In this document: positions 1 through 5,962 of the stretch, piece by piece
Numbering within the stretch: the stretch's first letter is position 1
Layout of the letters: each line of letters begins with the position of its first letter
From: an uncultured Clostridiaceae bacterium
Lineage (GTDB): Bacteria; Bacillota; Clostridia; Lachnospirales; Lachnospiraceae
NCBI GenBank assembly: GCA_958441075.1
Contig: CAUCBQ010000119.1
Span: forward strand, 1 to 6,479
DNA: 6,479 nucleotides
Direction: 5' to 3'
Program-made: the position numbers and the translations under genes
The notes under the pieces: model-generated
The model's input: only the letters and a program-made list of their open reading frames with translations
The model's database searches: none
What the model was told of the DNA's origin: nothing

Positions 1-76
1 ATAAAATTTTCAATGTTCTTTCAATTTAGCCTTGACTTTTTATTTGCAGGCTTAAATACTGTGATAAAATTCCCTT

Positions 77-1222
77 TTATACGCCAAAGATTGCCATAAA
101 GGTACCGGCTGCTACAGCCGTGCCGATTACGCCTGCAACGTTTGGTCCCATTGCATGCATCAGCAGGAAGTTGGTTGGATCATACTCTGCGCCAACCTTC
201 TGGGATACACGGGCAGCCATAGGTACTGCAGATACGCCTGCGGAACCGATGAGAGGATTAATCTTTCCTCCGGTCAGCTTGCACAGCAGCTTTCCTAACA
301 GAATACCGCCTACGGTACCAAAGATAAACGCAACCAGTCCCAGAGCAACAATCTTAATTGTAGTCACATTTAAGAATGCCTCAGCGCTGGTCGTAGCGCC
401 TACAGATGTACCAAGCAGAATAACTACGATGTACATCAGGGCATTGGAAGCTGTTTCTGCCAGCTGCTTTACAACGCCGCACTCACGGAACAGGTTGCCC
501 AGCATCAGCATACCTACTAACGGAGCTGTGGATGGCAGAATAAGGCATACAACAATCGTTACAATAATGGGGAATAAAATCTTTTCCAGCTTGGATACGG
601 AACGAAGCTGCTGCATCTTGATCTTACGTTCCTTATCCGTTGTGAGCAGCTTCATAAACGGCGGCTGGATAATCGGAACCAGAGCCATATAGGAATAAGC
701 TGCAACTGCGATAGGGCCCATGATCTGAGTCTGTCCCAGCTTGCTGCACAGGAACAGGGAGGTAGGGCCGTCAGCACCGCCGATGATGGAAATAGCGGCG
801 GCCTCTTTTCCTGAGAAGCCCAGGAAAATTGCCAGAAAATATGCTGCGTAAATACCCAGCTGGGCAGCGGCACCCATAAGAAAGCTGATGGGGTTTGCGA
901 TCAGGGGACCAAAGTCTGTCATGGCTCCTACTCCCAGGAAGATCAGAGAAGGAAGGATACTCCACTCGTCCAGGGTGAAGAAATACCACAAAAGACCGCC
1001 GATGCCGTTGGAAGTCTCTTCCGGAGAGTACATAATATCCGGATAGATATTTACAAGCAGCATACCGAATGCGATGGGGATCAGCAGCAGAGGCTCAAAT
1101 CCCCGGCGGATTGCCAGGTATAAGAAGACCAGTGCCACACCGATCATAACATAGTTCCCAATGGTCAGATGGAAAAATGCCATCTGCCCCAAAAGGTTTG
1201 TTATCAAATTGCCAAAATCCAT
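77..1222 (-). CDS. Sodium ion-translocating decarboxylase, beta subunit (OadB/MmdB/GcdB family)
   Basis: This is the integral membrane subunit that decarboxylates carboxybiotin and couples the reaction to Na+ export across the cytoplasmic membrane. The product has 381 residues, within or close to the usual family length, and consists of many hydrophobic segments. Family motifs are intact. GGADGPT lies at residues 148-154, with D151 matching the Na+-binding aspartate known from Klebsiella OadB. The tyrosine-containing AAYSYMALVP segment is near residue 178. The NPLIGSAGVSAVP(M)AAR signature is at 322-338, with N322, S331 and R338 in the places of residues known to matter. The start is supported by GGAGG at 1230-1234, seven bases upstream of the ATG. 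It is the last of four operon genes visible here, 50 bases after the biotin carrier. The family is certain. Pump specificity for Na+ is inferred from family knowledge, and the substrate is set by the alpha subunit. Confidence 0.95.
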   Translation of the reverse strand: MDFGNLITNLLGQMAFFHLTIGNYVMIGVALVFLYLAIRRGFEPLLLIPIAFGMLLVNIYPDIMYSPEETSNGIGGLLWYFFTLDEWSILPSLIFLGVGAMTDFGPLIANPISFLMGAAAQLGIYAAYFLAIFLGFSGKEAAAISIIGGADGPTSLFLCSKLGQTQIMGPIAVAAYSYMALVPIIQPPFMKLLTTDKERKIKMQQLRSVSKLEKILFPIIVTIVVCLILPSTAPLVGMLMLGNLFRECGVVKQLAETASNALMYIVVILLGTSVGATTSAEAFLNVTTIKIVALGLVAFIFGTVGGILLGKLLCKLTGGKINPLIGSAGVSAVPMAARVSQKVGAEYDPTNFLLMHAMGPNVAGVIGTAVAAGTFMAIFGV

Positions 1223-1272
1223 AATGTTACCTCCATAATGGAATCCATATTACTGGTGTTCCGTGTTTCTGC

Positions 1273-1662
1273 TTAGTTCAGAGTAGCTAAAACTGCGCCG
1301 GACTCAACGGAATCGCCTGTGGATACATTTATGCTGGCAACGGTACCGTCCTGAGGAGCAACAATGTCGTTTTCCATCTTCATAGCCTCAAGTACCAGAA
1401 CGGTCTCGCCCTTCTTTACTGCCTGGCCTGCTGCTGCCTTTACAGCTACGATCTTTCCGGGCATAGGAGCTGTTACCTTAACAGAGCCTGCTGCTCCTGC
1501 CGGTGCTGCCGGGGCCGGTGCAGGTGCTGCTGCCGGTGCGGGTGCTGCGGGTGCTGCAGGTGCCGGAGCTGCTGCAAAAGCTGCGGGAGCAGGTGCTGCT
1601 GCGCCTTCTTCAACGGTTACTGCATATGCTTTTCCATTTACTGTAATGGTATATGTCTTCAT
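1273..1662 (-). CDS. Biotin carboxyl carrier protein of the sodium-pumping decarboxylase (gamma/biotin subunit)
   Basis: This small 129-residue carrier bears the biotin that shuttles CO2 from the carboxyltransferase to the membrane beta subunit. Residues 1-20 form a short beta-rich start (MKTYTITVNGKAYAV). Residues about 21-58 are an almost pure Ala/Pro linker, the flexible arm typical of GcdC/MmdC-type carriers. Residues about 60-129 are a biotinyl/lipoyl domain with the motif EAMKMEN at 92-98; K95 is the expected biotinylation site. MPGKI at 67-71 is also typical of this fold. GGAGG at 1672-1676 sits nine bases before the ATG. The gene lies 32 bases after the OadG-like gene and 50 bases before the beta subunit gene, so translation is probably coordinated within one mRNA. 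The linker DNA is repetitive and GC-rich, and its complement is open as an antisense frame that is not a gene. Confidence 0.95.
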   Translation of the reverse strand: MKTYTITVNGKAYAVTVEEGAAAPAPAAFAAAPAPAAPAAPAPAAAPAPAPAAPAGAAGSVKVTAPMPGKIVAVKAAAGQAVKKGETVLVLEAMKMENDIVAPQDGTVASINVSTGDSVESGAVLATLN

Positions 1663-1694
1663 GATCTGTTTCCTCCTTGATTTGAAATGAGTCT

Positions 1695-2528
1695 TTATCT
1701 TCTTCTGGAACTGCTTACTCTCCGGATGGATCTTACCACCAGGCCGTTAGGTGAAGTTCCCTCATAGGCTGCAATTGCTGCTGCCATCACTGCTACCAGT
1801 TCCGCATCGTCTGCCAGCTCCGGCCCTTCTGTCTGAGGAGCAGGGGCTGCAGGTGCTGCTGAAACTGCAGGCGCAGGAGCTGCTGCGGGCGCCGCTTTTT
1901 TCTCAGCTTCTTTATTCTTCTGTCCTTCCTCCCATGCATGGATGAACTTAAAACAGAAAATCAGAAGACTGATACATACCAGTACACAGAATACAGTGCC
2001 AAGACCGATCAGAGTATATACACTGGCTGTTCTTAAAAGACCGCCCAGTGAATTGTCCTCCTCTACGCCTGCGGACATATCTGTAAATTCAGCCTGAATC
2101 TGCTGGGTTGCCATATTCAGGTTCATAACATACTTTTTCGTTCCCTCTGCAAATTCCACAGGAAGGATTACCGTATAGCTTCCGTCCTCCAGAAGAACAA
2201 CAGAGCCGTCCTCAATATCTACGCTGCGCAGACTGCCCATCTCTTCACGAACATCGATCTGAGACTGGTAAAGCTCTGCAGAAACCATATCTCCCTGGGA
2301 CTGGGCCAGCTTGGCCTGAACTACCAGCTGCTCATCGGATGCTCCCAGCGTCTGGGCTGCTGAAAGAAGGAGAGACTGACCCATGGCGTCCTCCACAGGC
2401 GTACCGTCCATGCTGATGGATAAGGCATCTGTTTCCTCCTCTGCCTTAGAGCAGGCAGACAGGCTTACCAGGCAGGCAGATACTAAAACTGCCGCTGCCA
2501 TCCTTTTTAATAATCGTCTCATATACAT
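1695..2528 (-). CDS. OadG-family decarboxylase subunit fused to an N-terminal lipoprotein ectodomain
   Basis: This is probably the membrane anchor and assembly subunit (gamma/delta, OadG/MmdD-like) that joins the carboxyltransferase and biotin carrier to the beta pump. The 277 residues read in order as follows. A lipoprotein signal peptide has lipobox LSAC, predicting lipidation of C26. An external domain of about 140 residues follows. One transmembrane helix lies at about 169-196 and is followed by basic residues (positive-inside). An Ala/Pro linker covers about 210-232. The C-terminal segment DDAELVAVMAAAIAAYEGTS, then VVRSIRR, is recognisable as OadG/MmdD-like, and the chain ends in RRR. 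Classical OadG is under 100 residues, so the ectodomain is an addition; a DUF3887-like fold is only a guess. The start is ambiguous: an AGAGGGG site at 2533-2539 is 4 bases from the ATG at 2528 and 10 from the ATG at 2522, giving 277 or 275 residues. The gene begins 11 bases after the carboxyltransferase stop. Confidence 0.85.
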   Translation of the reverse strand: MYMRRLLKRMAAAVLVSACLVSLSACSKAEEETDALSISMDGTPVEDAMGQSLLLSAAQTLGASDEQLVVQAKLAQSQGDMVSAELYQSQIDVREEMGSLRSVDIEDGSVVLLEDGSYTVILPVEFAEGTKKYVMNLNMATQQIQAEFTDMSAGVEEDNSLGGLLRTASVYTLIGLGTVFCVLVCISLLIFCFKFIHAWEEGQKNKEAEKKAAPAAAPAPAVSAAPAAPAPQTEGPELADDAELVAVMAAAIAAYEGTSPNGLVVRSIRRVSSSRRR

Positions 2529-2539
2529 GTCACCCCTCT

Positions 2540-3991
2540 TTAAACCGTGCCATGCTTCTTTGAAGGACGGTCCTCACTTTTTGTATAAAGCATCTCAAAT
2601 GCAGCTGCCAGTCTCTGACGTGTCTCCTCTGCCTTGATAATATCGTCTGCATAGCCTCTTCTTGCGGCTGCCACTGCTCCGGACTGCGCCTTTGTATACT
2701 CTGCAGCCTTTTCATTGATCAGAGCCACTGCATCCTCAGAAGCCTCTATTTCCTTTGCATACATGATCTTAACAGCTGCCTCGGGCTCCATGGTGCCGAT
2801 CACTGCATTGGGCCATGCATATACCAGATCTGTTCCAAGGCTCTTGCTTCCCATGGTAAGGCCGGCGCTTCCCAGTGCCTTTCCGGTTACTACAGTTACC
2901 TTGGGAACCGTAGCGTCTGCATATGCGTAGGTTAAGCGGGCTGCTGCTCTGGCAATCCGTCTCTCACTGCACATCTTTGCCTTATAACCGTTTACATTTG
3001 TAAGAGTCAGTAAGGGGATGCTGAATGCGTCGCAGAAATTGATCAGTTCTACGGCCTTGTCACAGCCCTTGCCGGATAAAGCAGCCTCAAACTCCTCTGC
3101 CTTCTTTCCATCCTCATAAAGCTCTGTACGGTTTGCCACACAGCCTACGGTTACGCCGTTTAAGCGGATGAAGGCAGTTACCATAGAAGGCTCGTAGTCT
3201 TTCTTTACTTCCATTACAAAATGATTATCAGAGATCATGGATAATACCTGTACGGGATCTCCTGCCAGTCCCTCAATGCCTGTGCACATACGGTTTAAAT
3301 CATCCTGGCAGTCCTCTTCGGAAAGATCCTGCTCATTATTAGCCGGAAGGATGGAAACCAATGTGCGGATCTGGGACAGAATGGATGCCTCATCACCGGT
3401 AAAATCAACCACACCTGACTCCTTACTCTGGAATGCAGCTGCCGCTGTATCGCATTTTGCCTTGTAATTGCCCTCTAAAGCATTGGGAGCATTTACAAAG
3501 AGCTGTGCGGACTTCTCTTCCATAAAGGTGAAATCTGCCATACCGGCTGCTACAGCCATACCGCCGCCGCAGGTACCGAATACTGCCATAATCTGAGGGA
3601 TTACACCAGACGCCATAGCCTGGCTTAAGTACAGCTTTCCAAAACCATCCAGCGCATCTGTTGCTTCCTGTAAGCGCAGTCCGGCACAGTCTACCAGGCC
3701 GATTACAGGCGCTCCCATCTTCATAGCCATGGAATAAATGCTGCAGATCTTCTTTGCGTGCATCTCACCCATGGAGCCACCCAGTACAGATGCATCCTGG
3801 CTGTATACATAAACCAGGCATCCGCCGATGGTGCCGTAGCCGGTAATTACACCGTCAGCCGGTGTTTCCTGCTCAGTCATGTTAAAGTCTGTGCTTCTGG
3901 CGGTAATATACGCGCCGACTTCAACAAAACTGTTCTCATCAAGCAGGGCTGCAATACGGCTGCTTGCTGAAGTTTGTGCTGAATTACTCAT
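2540..3991 (-). CDS. Carboxyltransferase (alpha) subunit of a biotin-dependent decarboxylase, acyl-CoA type, substrate unknown
   Basis: This cytoplasmic subunit is predicted to transfer the carboxyl group of a substrate, probably an acyl-CoA, to the biotin carrier. It has 483 residues, slightly shorter than typical MmdA/GcdA (about 510-590). The N-terminal crotonase-like half carries ADGVITGYGTI and YSQDASVLGGSMGEMHAKK (residues 46-81), very close to methylmalonyl-CoA decarboxylase alpha. Next come DCAGLRLQEA (101-110) and GTCGGGMAVAAG (139-150). The C-terminal half holds ATVPKVTVVTGKALGSAG (360-377) and AWPNAVIGTMEPEAAVKI (392-409). DCAGLRLQEA replaces the usual D-S-G-G-A-R-x-Q-E-G, and the common G-I-I-R-H-G-A-K segment is replaced by ERRIARAAARL (343-353). 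The start is the third ATG of the open frame: GGAGG at 4000-4004 lies eight bases from it, inside the upstream extension that begins at 4009. It is the first gene of the operon. The family is sure; MmdA-like function is plausible but unproven. Confidence 0.88.
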   Translation of the reverse strand: MSNSAQTSASSRIAALLDENSFVEVGAYITARSTDFNMTEQETPADGVITGYGTIGGCLVYVYSQDASVLGGSMGEMHAKKICSIYSMAMKMGAPVIGLVDCAGLRLQEATDALDGFGKLYLSQAMASGVIPQIMAVFGTCGGGMAVAAGMADFTFMEEKSAQLFVNAPNALEGNYKAKCDTAAAAFQSKESGVVDFTGDEASILSQIRTLVSILPANNEQDLSEEDCQDDLNRMCTGIEGLAGDPVQVLSMISDNHFVMEVKKDYEPSMVTAFIRLNGVTVGCVANRTELYEDGKKAEEFEAALSGKGCDKAVELINFCDAFSIPLLTLTNVNGYKAKMCSERRIARAAARLTYAYADATVPKVTVVTGKALGSAGLTMGSKSLGTDLVYAWPNAVIGTMEPEAAVKIMYAKEIEASEDAVALINEKAAEYTKAQSGAVAAARRGYADDIIKAEETRQRLAAAFEMLYTKSEDRPSKKHGTV

Positions 3992-3999
3992 TTTCCAGT

Positions 4000-4004
4000 C
4001 CTCC
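4000..4004 (-). promoter_or_regulatory. Ribosome binding site fixing the carboxyltransferase start
   Basis: GGAGG on the minus strand is eight bases before the ATG at 3991. The open frame continues to an ATG pair ending at 4009, but those ATGs come before or overlap this site, so the 483-residue product is preferred. Confidence 0.8.
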
Positions 4005-4032
4005 ATCATTCTAAAGTTTACAATACTAGCTG

Positions 4033-4060
4033 GAACTGCCCCATAATTTTGGTGCAGTTC
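4033..4060 (-). promoter_or_regulatory. Hairpin in the leader of the decarboxylase mRNA
   Basis: GAACTGC (minus strand, pairing 4054-4060 with 4033-4039) forms a perfect 7-bp stem with a 14-base loop in the untranslated leader. No T-run follows it, so it is not a terminator. No known riboswitch class was recognised. Its role is unknown. Confidence 0.35.
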
Positions 4061-4090
4061 TGCATAAAAACAAAAATATTGCCATATATG

Positions 4091-4119
4091 ATTATAATAA
4101 GAATTTTGTCAAATGACAA
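4091..4119 (-). promoter_or_regulatory. Predicted sigma-A promoter of the decarboxylase operon
   Basis: On the minus strand TTGTCA (4114-4119, five of six to TTGACA), a 17-base spacer and a perfect TATAAT (4091-4096) form a strong promoter. Transcription should start near 4085, leaving a leader of about 93 bases before the carboxyltransferase ATG at 3991. This fits one transcript for all four decarboxylase genes. Confidence 0.75.
4106..4119. promoter_or_regulatory. Perfect palindrome over the -35 box, possible operator
   Basis: TTGTCATTTGACAA on the minus strand has two 6-base perfect arms with a 2-base centre, and its outer half is the -35 box itself. A dimeric regulator bound here would compete with RNA polymerase. 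No specific regulator family is recognised: the site does not match the usual FNR or Rex consensus exactly. The symmetry may partly come from the TTGACA-like sequence. Confidence 0.4.
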
Positions 4120-4173
4120 GACCCTGAGGCCATGAAATTGCCTGTTTTCGATAAATCATTAACAAATTTTAAG

Positions 4174-4256
4174 AAAAAAACGGACGCTGTCCCCATGCCT
4201 GAATGCCGGGAACCATTTTCCCTTTATGCAGGTATGTGCAACAGCGCCCTTTTTTT
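4174..4256 (-). terminator. Bidirectional intrinsic terminator-like structure downstream of lysC
   Basis: Seven A (4174-4180) and seven T (4250-4256) flank a stepped palindrome. The outer stem pairs 4182-4190 with 4241-4249, the middle stem 4194-4201 with 4229-4236, and the inner stem GGGAA/TTCCC (4208-4212 with 4218-4222) has a 5-base loop. On the minus strand it would terminate lysC transcripts, whose stop codon is about 70 bases upstream, with a U7 run after the stem. The plus strand reads as a terminator equally well. It is longer and more structured than a plain terminator. Confidence 0.7.
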
Positions 4257-4322
4257 ATCTGTCCGGCTGTCTATTTTCACTTTTTTCCGCTGGAAGCTTC
4301 TGCAATTTCCATAAAAATACAA

Positions 4323-5534
4323 TTACCTTCCAAAAAACCGGTCGTGGATGGCCTGAACAGCCTGATCCCCATCCTTTTTGTCTACCAGAACGGAAATTTT
4401 AATCTCGCTGGTAGAAATCATATTGATATTGATGCCCGCATCGTAAAGGGCCTCAAAGAGCTTTGCCGCCACTCCGGGACTGTTAATCATGCCTGCTCCC
4501 ACCACTGAGACCTTTGCCACGTCACAGTTGGTTTCCAGACGGCTGTAGCGCAGCTCCTCCTTATGCTCCGTCAAAAGCTCCGCCGCCTTCTCAAGATCCT
4601 TTTCCGCCACGGTAAAGCAGATATCCTTTCCCTCCTCATGGCCGATCCCCTGAAGGATGATATCTACATTCACATGGTTTCTGGCTAACAGGGAAAACAC
4701 CTTAAAAGAAGTTCCAATTTCATTTGGTACTCCAATAAGGGCAATCCTCGCTATATCCTTATCCTTTGCCACGCTGCTGATACAGGAACGTTCCATACGC
4801 TTTGCAACTCCCTTCACTTTTGTTCCCGGACGGCCTGTAAAGCTTGACAGGACCTCCATCTTTACATTGTACTTTCTTGCCAGCTCCACAGAGCGGTTGT
4901 GGAGCACCTGAGCTCCCAGTGTTGCCAGCTCCAGCATCTCATTATAAGTCACCTCATCCAGCTTTCTGGCTCCCGTAACCTTTCTGGGATCTGCGGTGTA
5001 AACGCCGTCCACGTCCGTATAAATCTGACACAGGTCTGCATTCAGAACAGCCGCCAGCGCTACTGCTGATGTATCTGATCCCCCTCTTCCCAGAGTGGTA
5101 ATATTATGGTTCCGGTCAATGCCCTGAAAGCCTGTGACAATGACAATTTTCTTCTGGTTCAGTTCCGCCTCAATACGCTCCGTATCCACCTTCCGGATTC
5201 TGGCGTCGCCTGAAACCGTATTGGTGCTGATACCGGACTGCCAGCCGGTAAGGGAAATCACCGGATACCCCAATGCCTCAATAGCCATGGCGCACAGCGA
5301 TACGGAAATCTGCTCTCCTGTGGAAAGCAGCATATCCATCTCCCTGGCCGAAGCCTTCGGATTAATCTCACGGGCCTTCTCAATGAGATCATCTGTAGTA
5401 TCCCCCTGGGCAGACAATACTGCAACCACCTGATTTCCTGCCTTATATGTCTCCGTAATGATCCTTGCAACATTGCGCAGTCTCTCCGTGTCAGCTACAG
5501 AGGTTCCCCCGAATTTCTGTACGATCAAGCTCAT
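4323..5534 (-). CDS. lysC: Aspartate kinase (monofunctional, lysine-sensitive type likely)
   Basis: Aspartate kinase phosphorylates L-aspartate with ATP, the first step to lysine, diaminopimelate, threonine and methionine, in the cytoplasm. The 403-residue product resembles Bacillus subtilis aspartokinase II alpha in size. The kinase domain covers about 1-245: KFGGTS at 7-12, STGEQ at 71-75, TLGRGGSDTSA at 147-157 and TDVDGVYTADPR at 173-184 are all intact. Two ACT domains follow at about 265-330 and 340-403, which normally bind the feedback amino acid. No homoserine dehydrogenase domain is fused. The start MSLIVQKFGG is chosen because GGAAGG at 5544-5549 lies nine bases upstream. The longer frame reaching 5603 would begin at the predicted transcript start and add 23 residues with no homology. 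It is transcribed alone, from its own promoter at 5614-5641 to a terminator-like structure at 4174-4256. An internal Met247 may give a separate ACT-only product, as in B. subtilis. Confidence 0.96.
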   Translation of the reverse strand: MSLIVQKFGGTSVADTERLRNVARIITETYKAGNQVVAVLSAQGDTTDDLIEKAREINPKASAREMDMLLSTGEQISVSLCAMAIEALGYPVISLTGWQSGISTNTVSGDARIRKVDTERIEAELNQKKIVIVTGFQGIDRNHNITTLGRGGSDTSAVALAAVLNADLCQIYTDVDGVYTADPRKVTGARKLDEVTYNEMLELATLGAQVLHNRSVELARKYNVKMEVLSSFTGRPGTKVKGVAKRMERSCISSVAKDKDIARIALIGVPNEIGTSFKVFSLLARNHVNVDIILQGIGHEEGKDICFTVAEKDLEKAAELLTEHKEELRYSRLETNCDVAKVSVVGAGMINSPGVAAKLFEALYDAGININMISTSEIKISVLVDKKDGDQAVQAIHDRFFGR

Positions 5535-5543
5535 GTCCGTTTT

Positions 5544-5549
5544 CCTTCC
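5544..5549 (-). promoter_or_regulatory. Ribosome binding site fixing the lysC start
   Basis: GGAAGG on the minus strand lies nine bases before the ATG at 5534. It supports that start over the ATG at 5603, which would fall at the very beginning of the predicted transcript with no room for a binding site. Confidence 0.75.
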
Positions 5550-5574
5550 TTTGCCCCGAAAGGGGTAAAATAAA

Positions 5575-5600
5575 GGGCCATGGCCAAACGGCCACAGCCC
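5575..5600 (-). promoter_or_regulatory. Strong stem-loop at the 5' end of the lysC leader (terminator/attenuator-like)
   Basis: The minus strand can fold into an 11-bp stem (two G-U pairs, the rest mostly G-C) with loop GTTT, followed by TTTATTTTA. This has the form of an intrinsic terminator but lies inside the lysC leader, just after the predicted transcript start. A second small hairpin with stem CCCC/GGGG and loop TTTC follows at 5554-5565, just upstream of the ribosome binding site. The leader is too short for a lysine (L-box) riboswitch, and none was recognised. Attenuation or mRNA 5'-end protection are both possible. Confidence 0.5.
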
Positions 5601-5613
5601 CAACCTATACCAT

Positions 5614-5641
5614 ATTTTACTCAGATGGAACTTTTTGTCAA
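5614..5641 (-). promoter_or_regulatory. Predicted sigma-A promoter of lysC
   Basis: On the minus strand a perfect -35 box TTGACA (5636-5641) is followed after 16 bases by TAAAAT (5614-5619), a five-of-six match to TATAAT. Transcription would start near 5606-5608, giving a leader of about 72 bases before the lysC ATG at 5534. It lies between the long palindrome and lysC, so lysC appears to be transcribed independently of the sugar transporter. Confidence 0.75.
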
Positions 5642-5712
5642 CTTGTTTTCTTCAAGTGCACTGCTTATTTCCACACATCTCTAATCCTTCCTTCCCCGAA
5701 TACCGCAGCCGG

Positions 5713-5953
5713 GGATTGTGCCCCCTGCGCCAGTCTTCCTGTACCGGTCTGCCAGAGCGACTTTGAAGGTCATTTAGAAAGACTTAGAGGCTGGAATTTT
5801 TCGTTAAGCTCCATATCAAACCTGTCTGAGTGCAGCGAGTTTTTGATATGGAGCTTGCTTTTAGAAAAATTTCAGCCTCTTAGACTTTCTTATGACCGGA
5901 GACCGGAGCCATGGAAGACCGGCACAGGGAGGCTGGCGCAGGGGGCACAATCC
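5713..5953. repeat. Long imperfect palindrome (about 108- and 112-base arms, 21-base loop), MITE-like or long RNA hairpin
   Basis: Bases 5713-5820 are nearly the reverse complement of 5842-5953, at roughly 78-80% identity by hand alignment. The outermost 21 bases of each arm match perfectly (5713-5733 with 5933-5953; they begin GGATTGTGCCCCC). The innermost 15 bases also match perfectly (5806-5820 with 5842-5856, core AGCTCCATATCAAA). The weakest match is in the middle of the arms, around 5751-5775. The element lies between the permease stop and the lysC promoter and contains no supported gene. It could be a miniature inverted-repeat element without transposase, or a transcribed hairpin that ends or stabilises the permease mRNA. 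No target-site duplication was recognised at the edges, and no T-run follows the hairpin on the minus strand. Confidence 0.9.
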
Positions 5954-5962
5954 TCTCTCCCA

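Noticed and set aside
25..56. Weak inverted repeat (AGCCT...AGGCT with bulged extension) after the beta subunit stop, considered as the operon terminator
   Set aside because: Only five base pairs are solid, the loop is 15 bases and no T-run follows on the minus strand; the real end of the operon may lie outside the window.
120..692. 190-codon plus-strand frame opposite the beta subunit
   Set aside because: It is antisense to a conserved membrane protein with intact motifs and shows no domain of its own.
1500..1590. Short repeats of GGTGCTGC/GCAGGTGC type, considered as a tandem or CRISPR-like repeat
   Set aside because: They are irregular codon repeats for the Ala/Pro linker of the biotin carrier, without spacers.
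1364..1690. Plus-strand frame with an Ala/Gly repeat opposite the biotin carrier
   Set aside because: It is the complement of the Ala/Pro linker codons of a clearly real gene; the low-complexity sequence explains why it is open.
4132..4314. 60-codon plus-strand open frame in the lysC-decarboxylase intergenic region
   Set aside because: There is no well-spaced ribosome binding site, it runs straight through the terminator-like hairpin, and the peptide shows no known motif.
5535..5962. Lysine (L-box) riboswitch upstream of lysC
   Set aside because: The predicted leader is about 72 bases and the upstream space is occupied by the promoter and palindrome; no L-box-like arrangement of helices was recognised.
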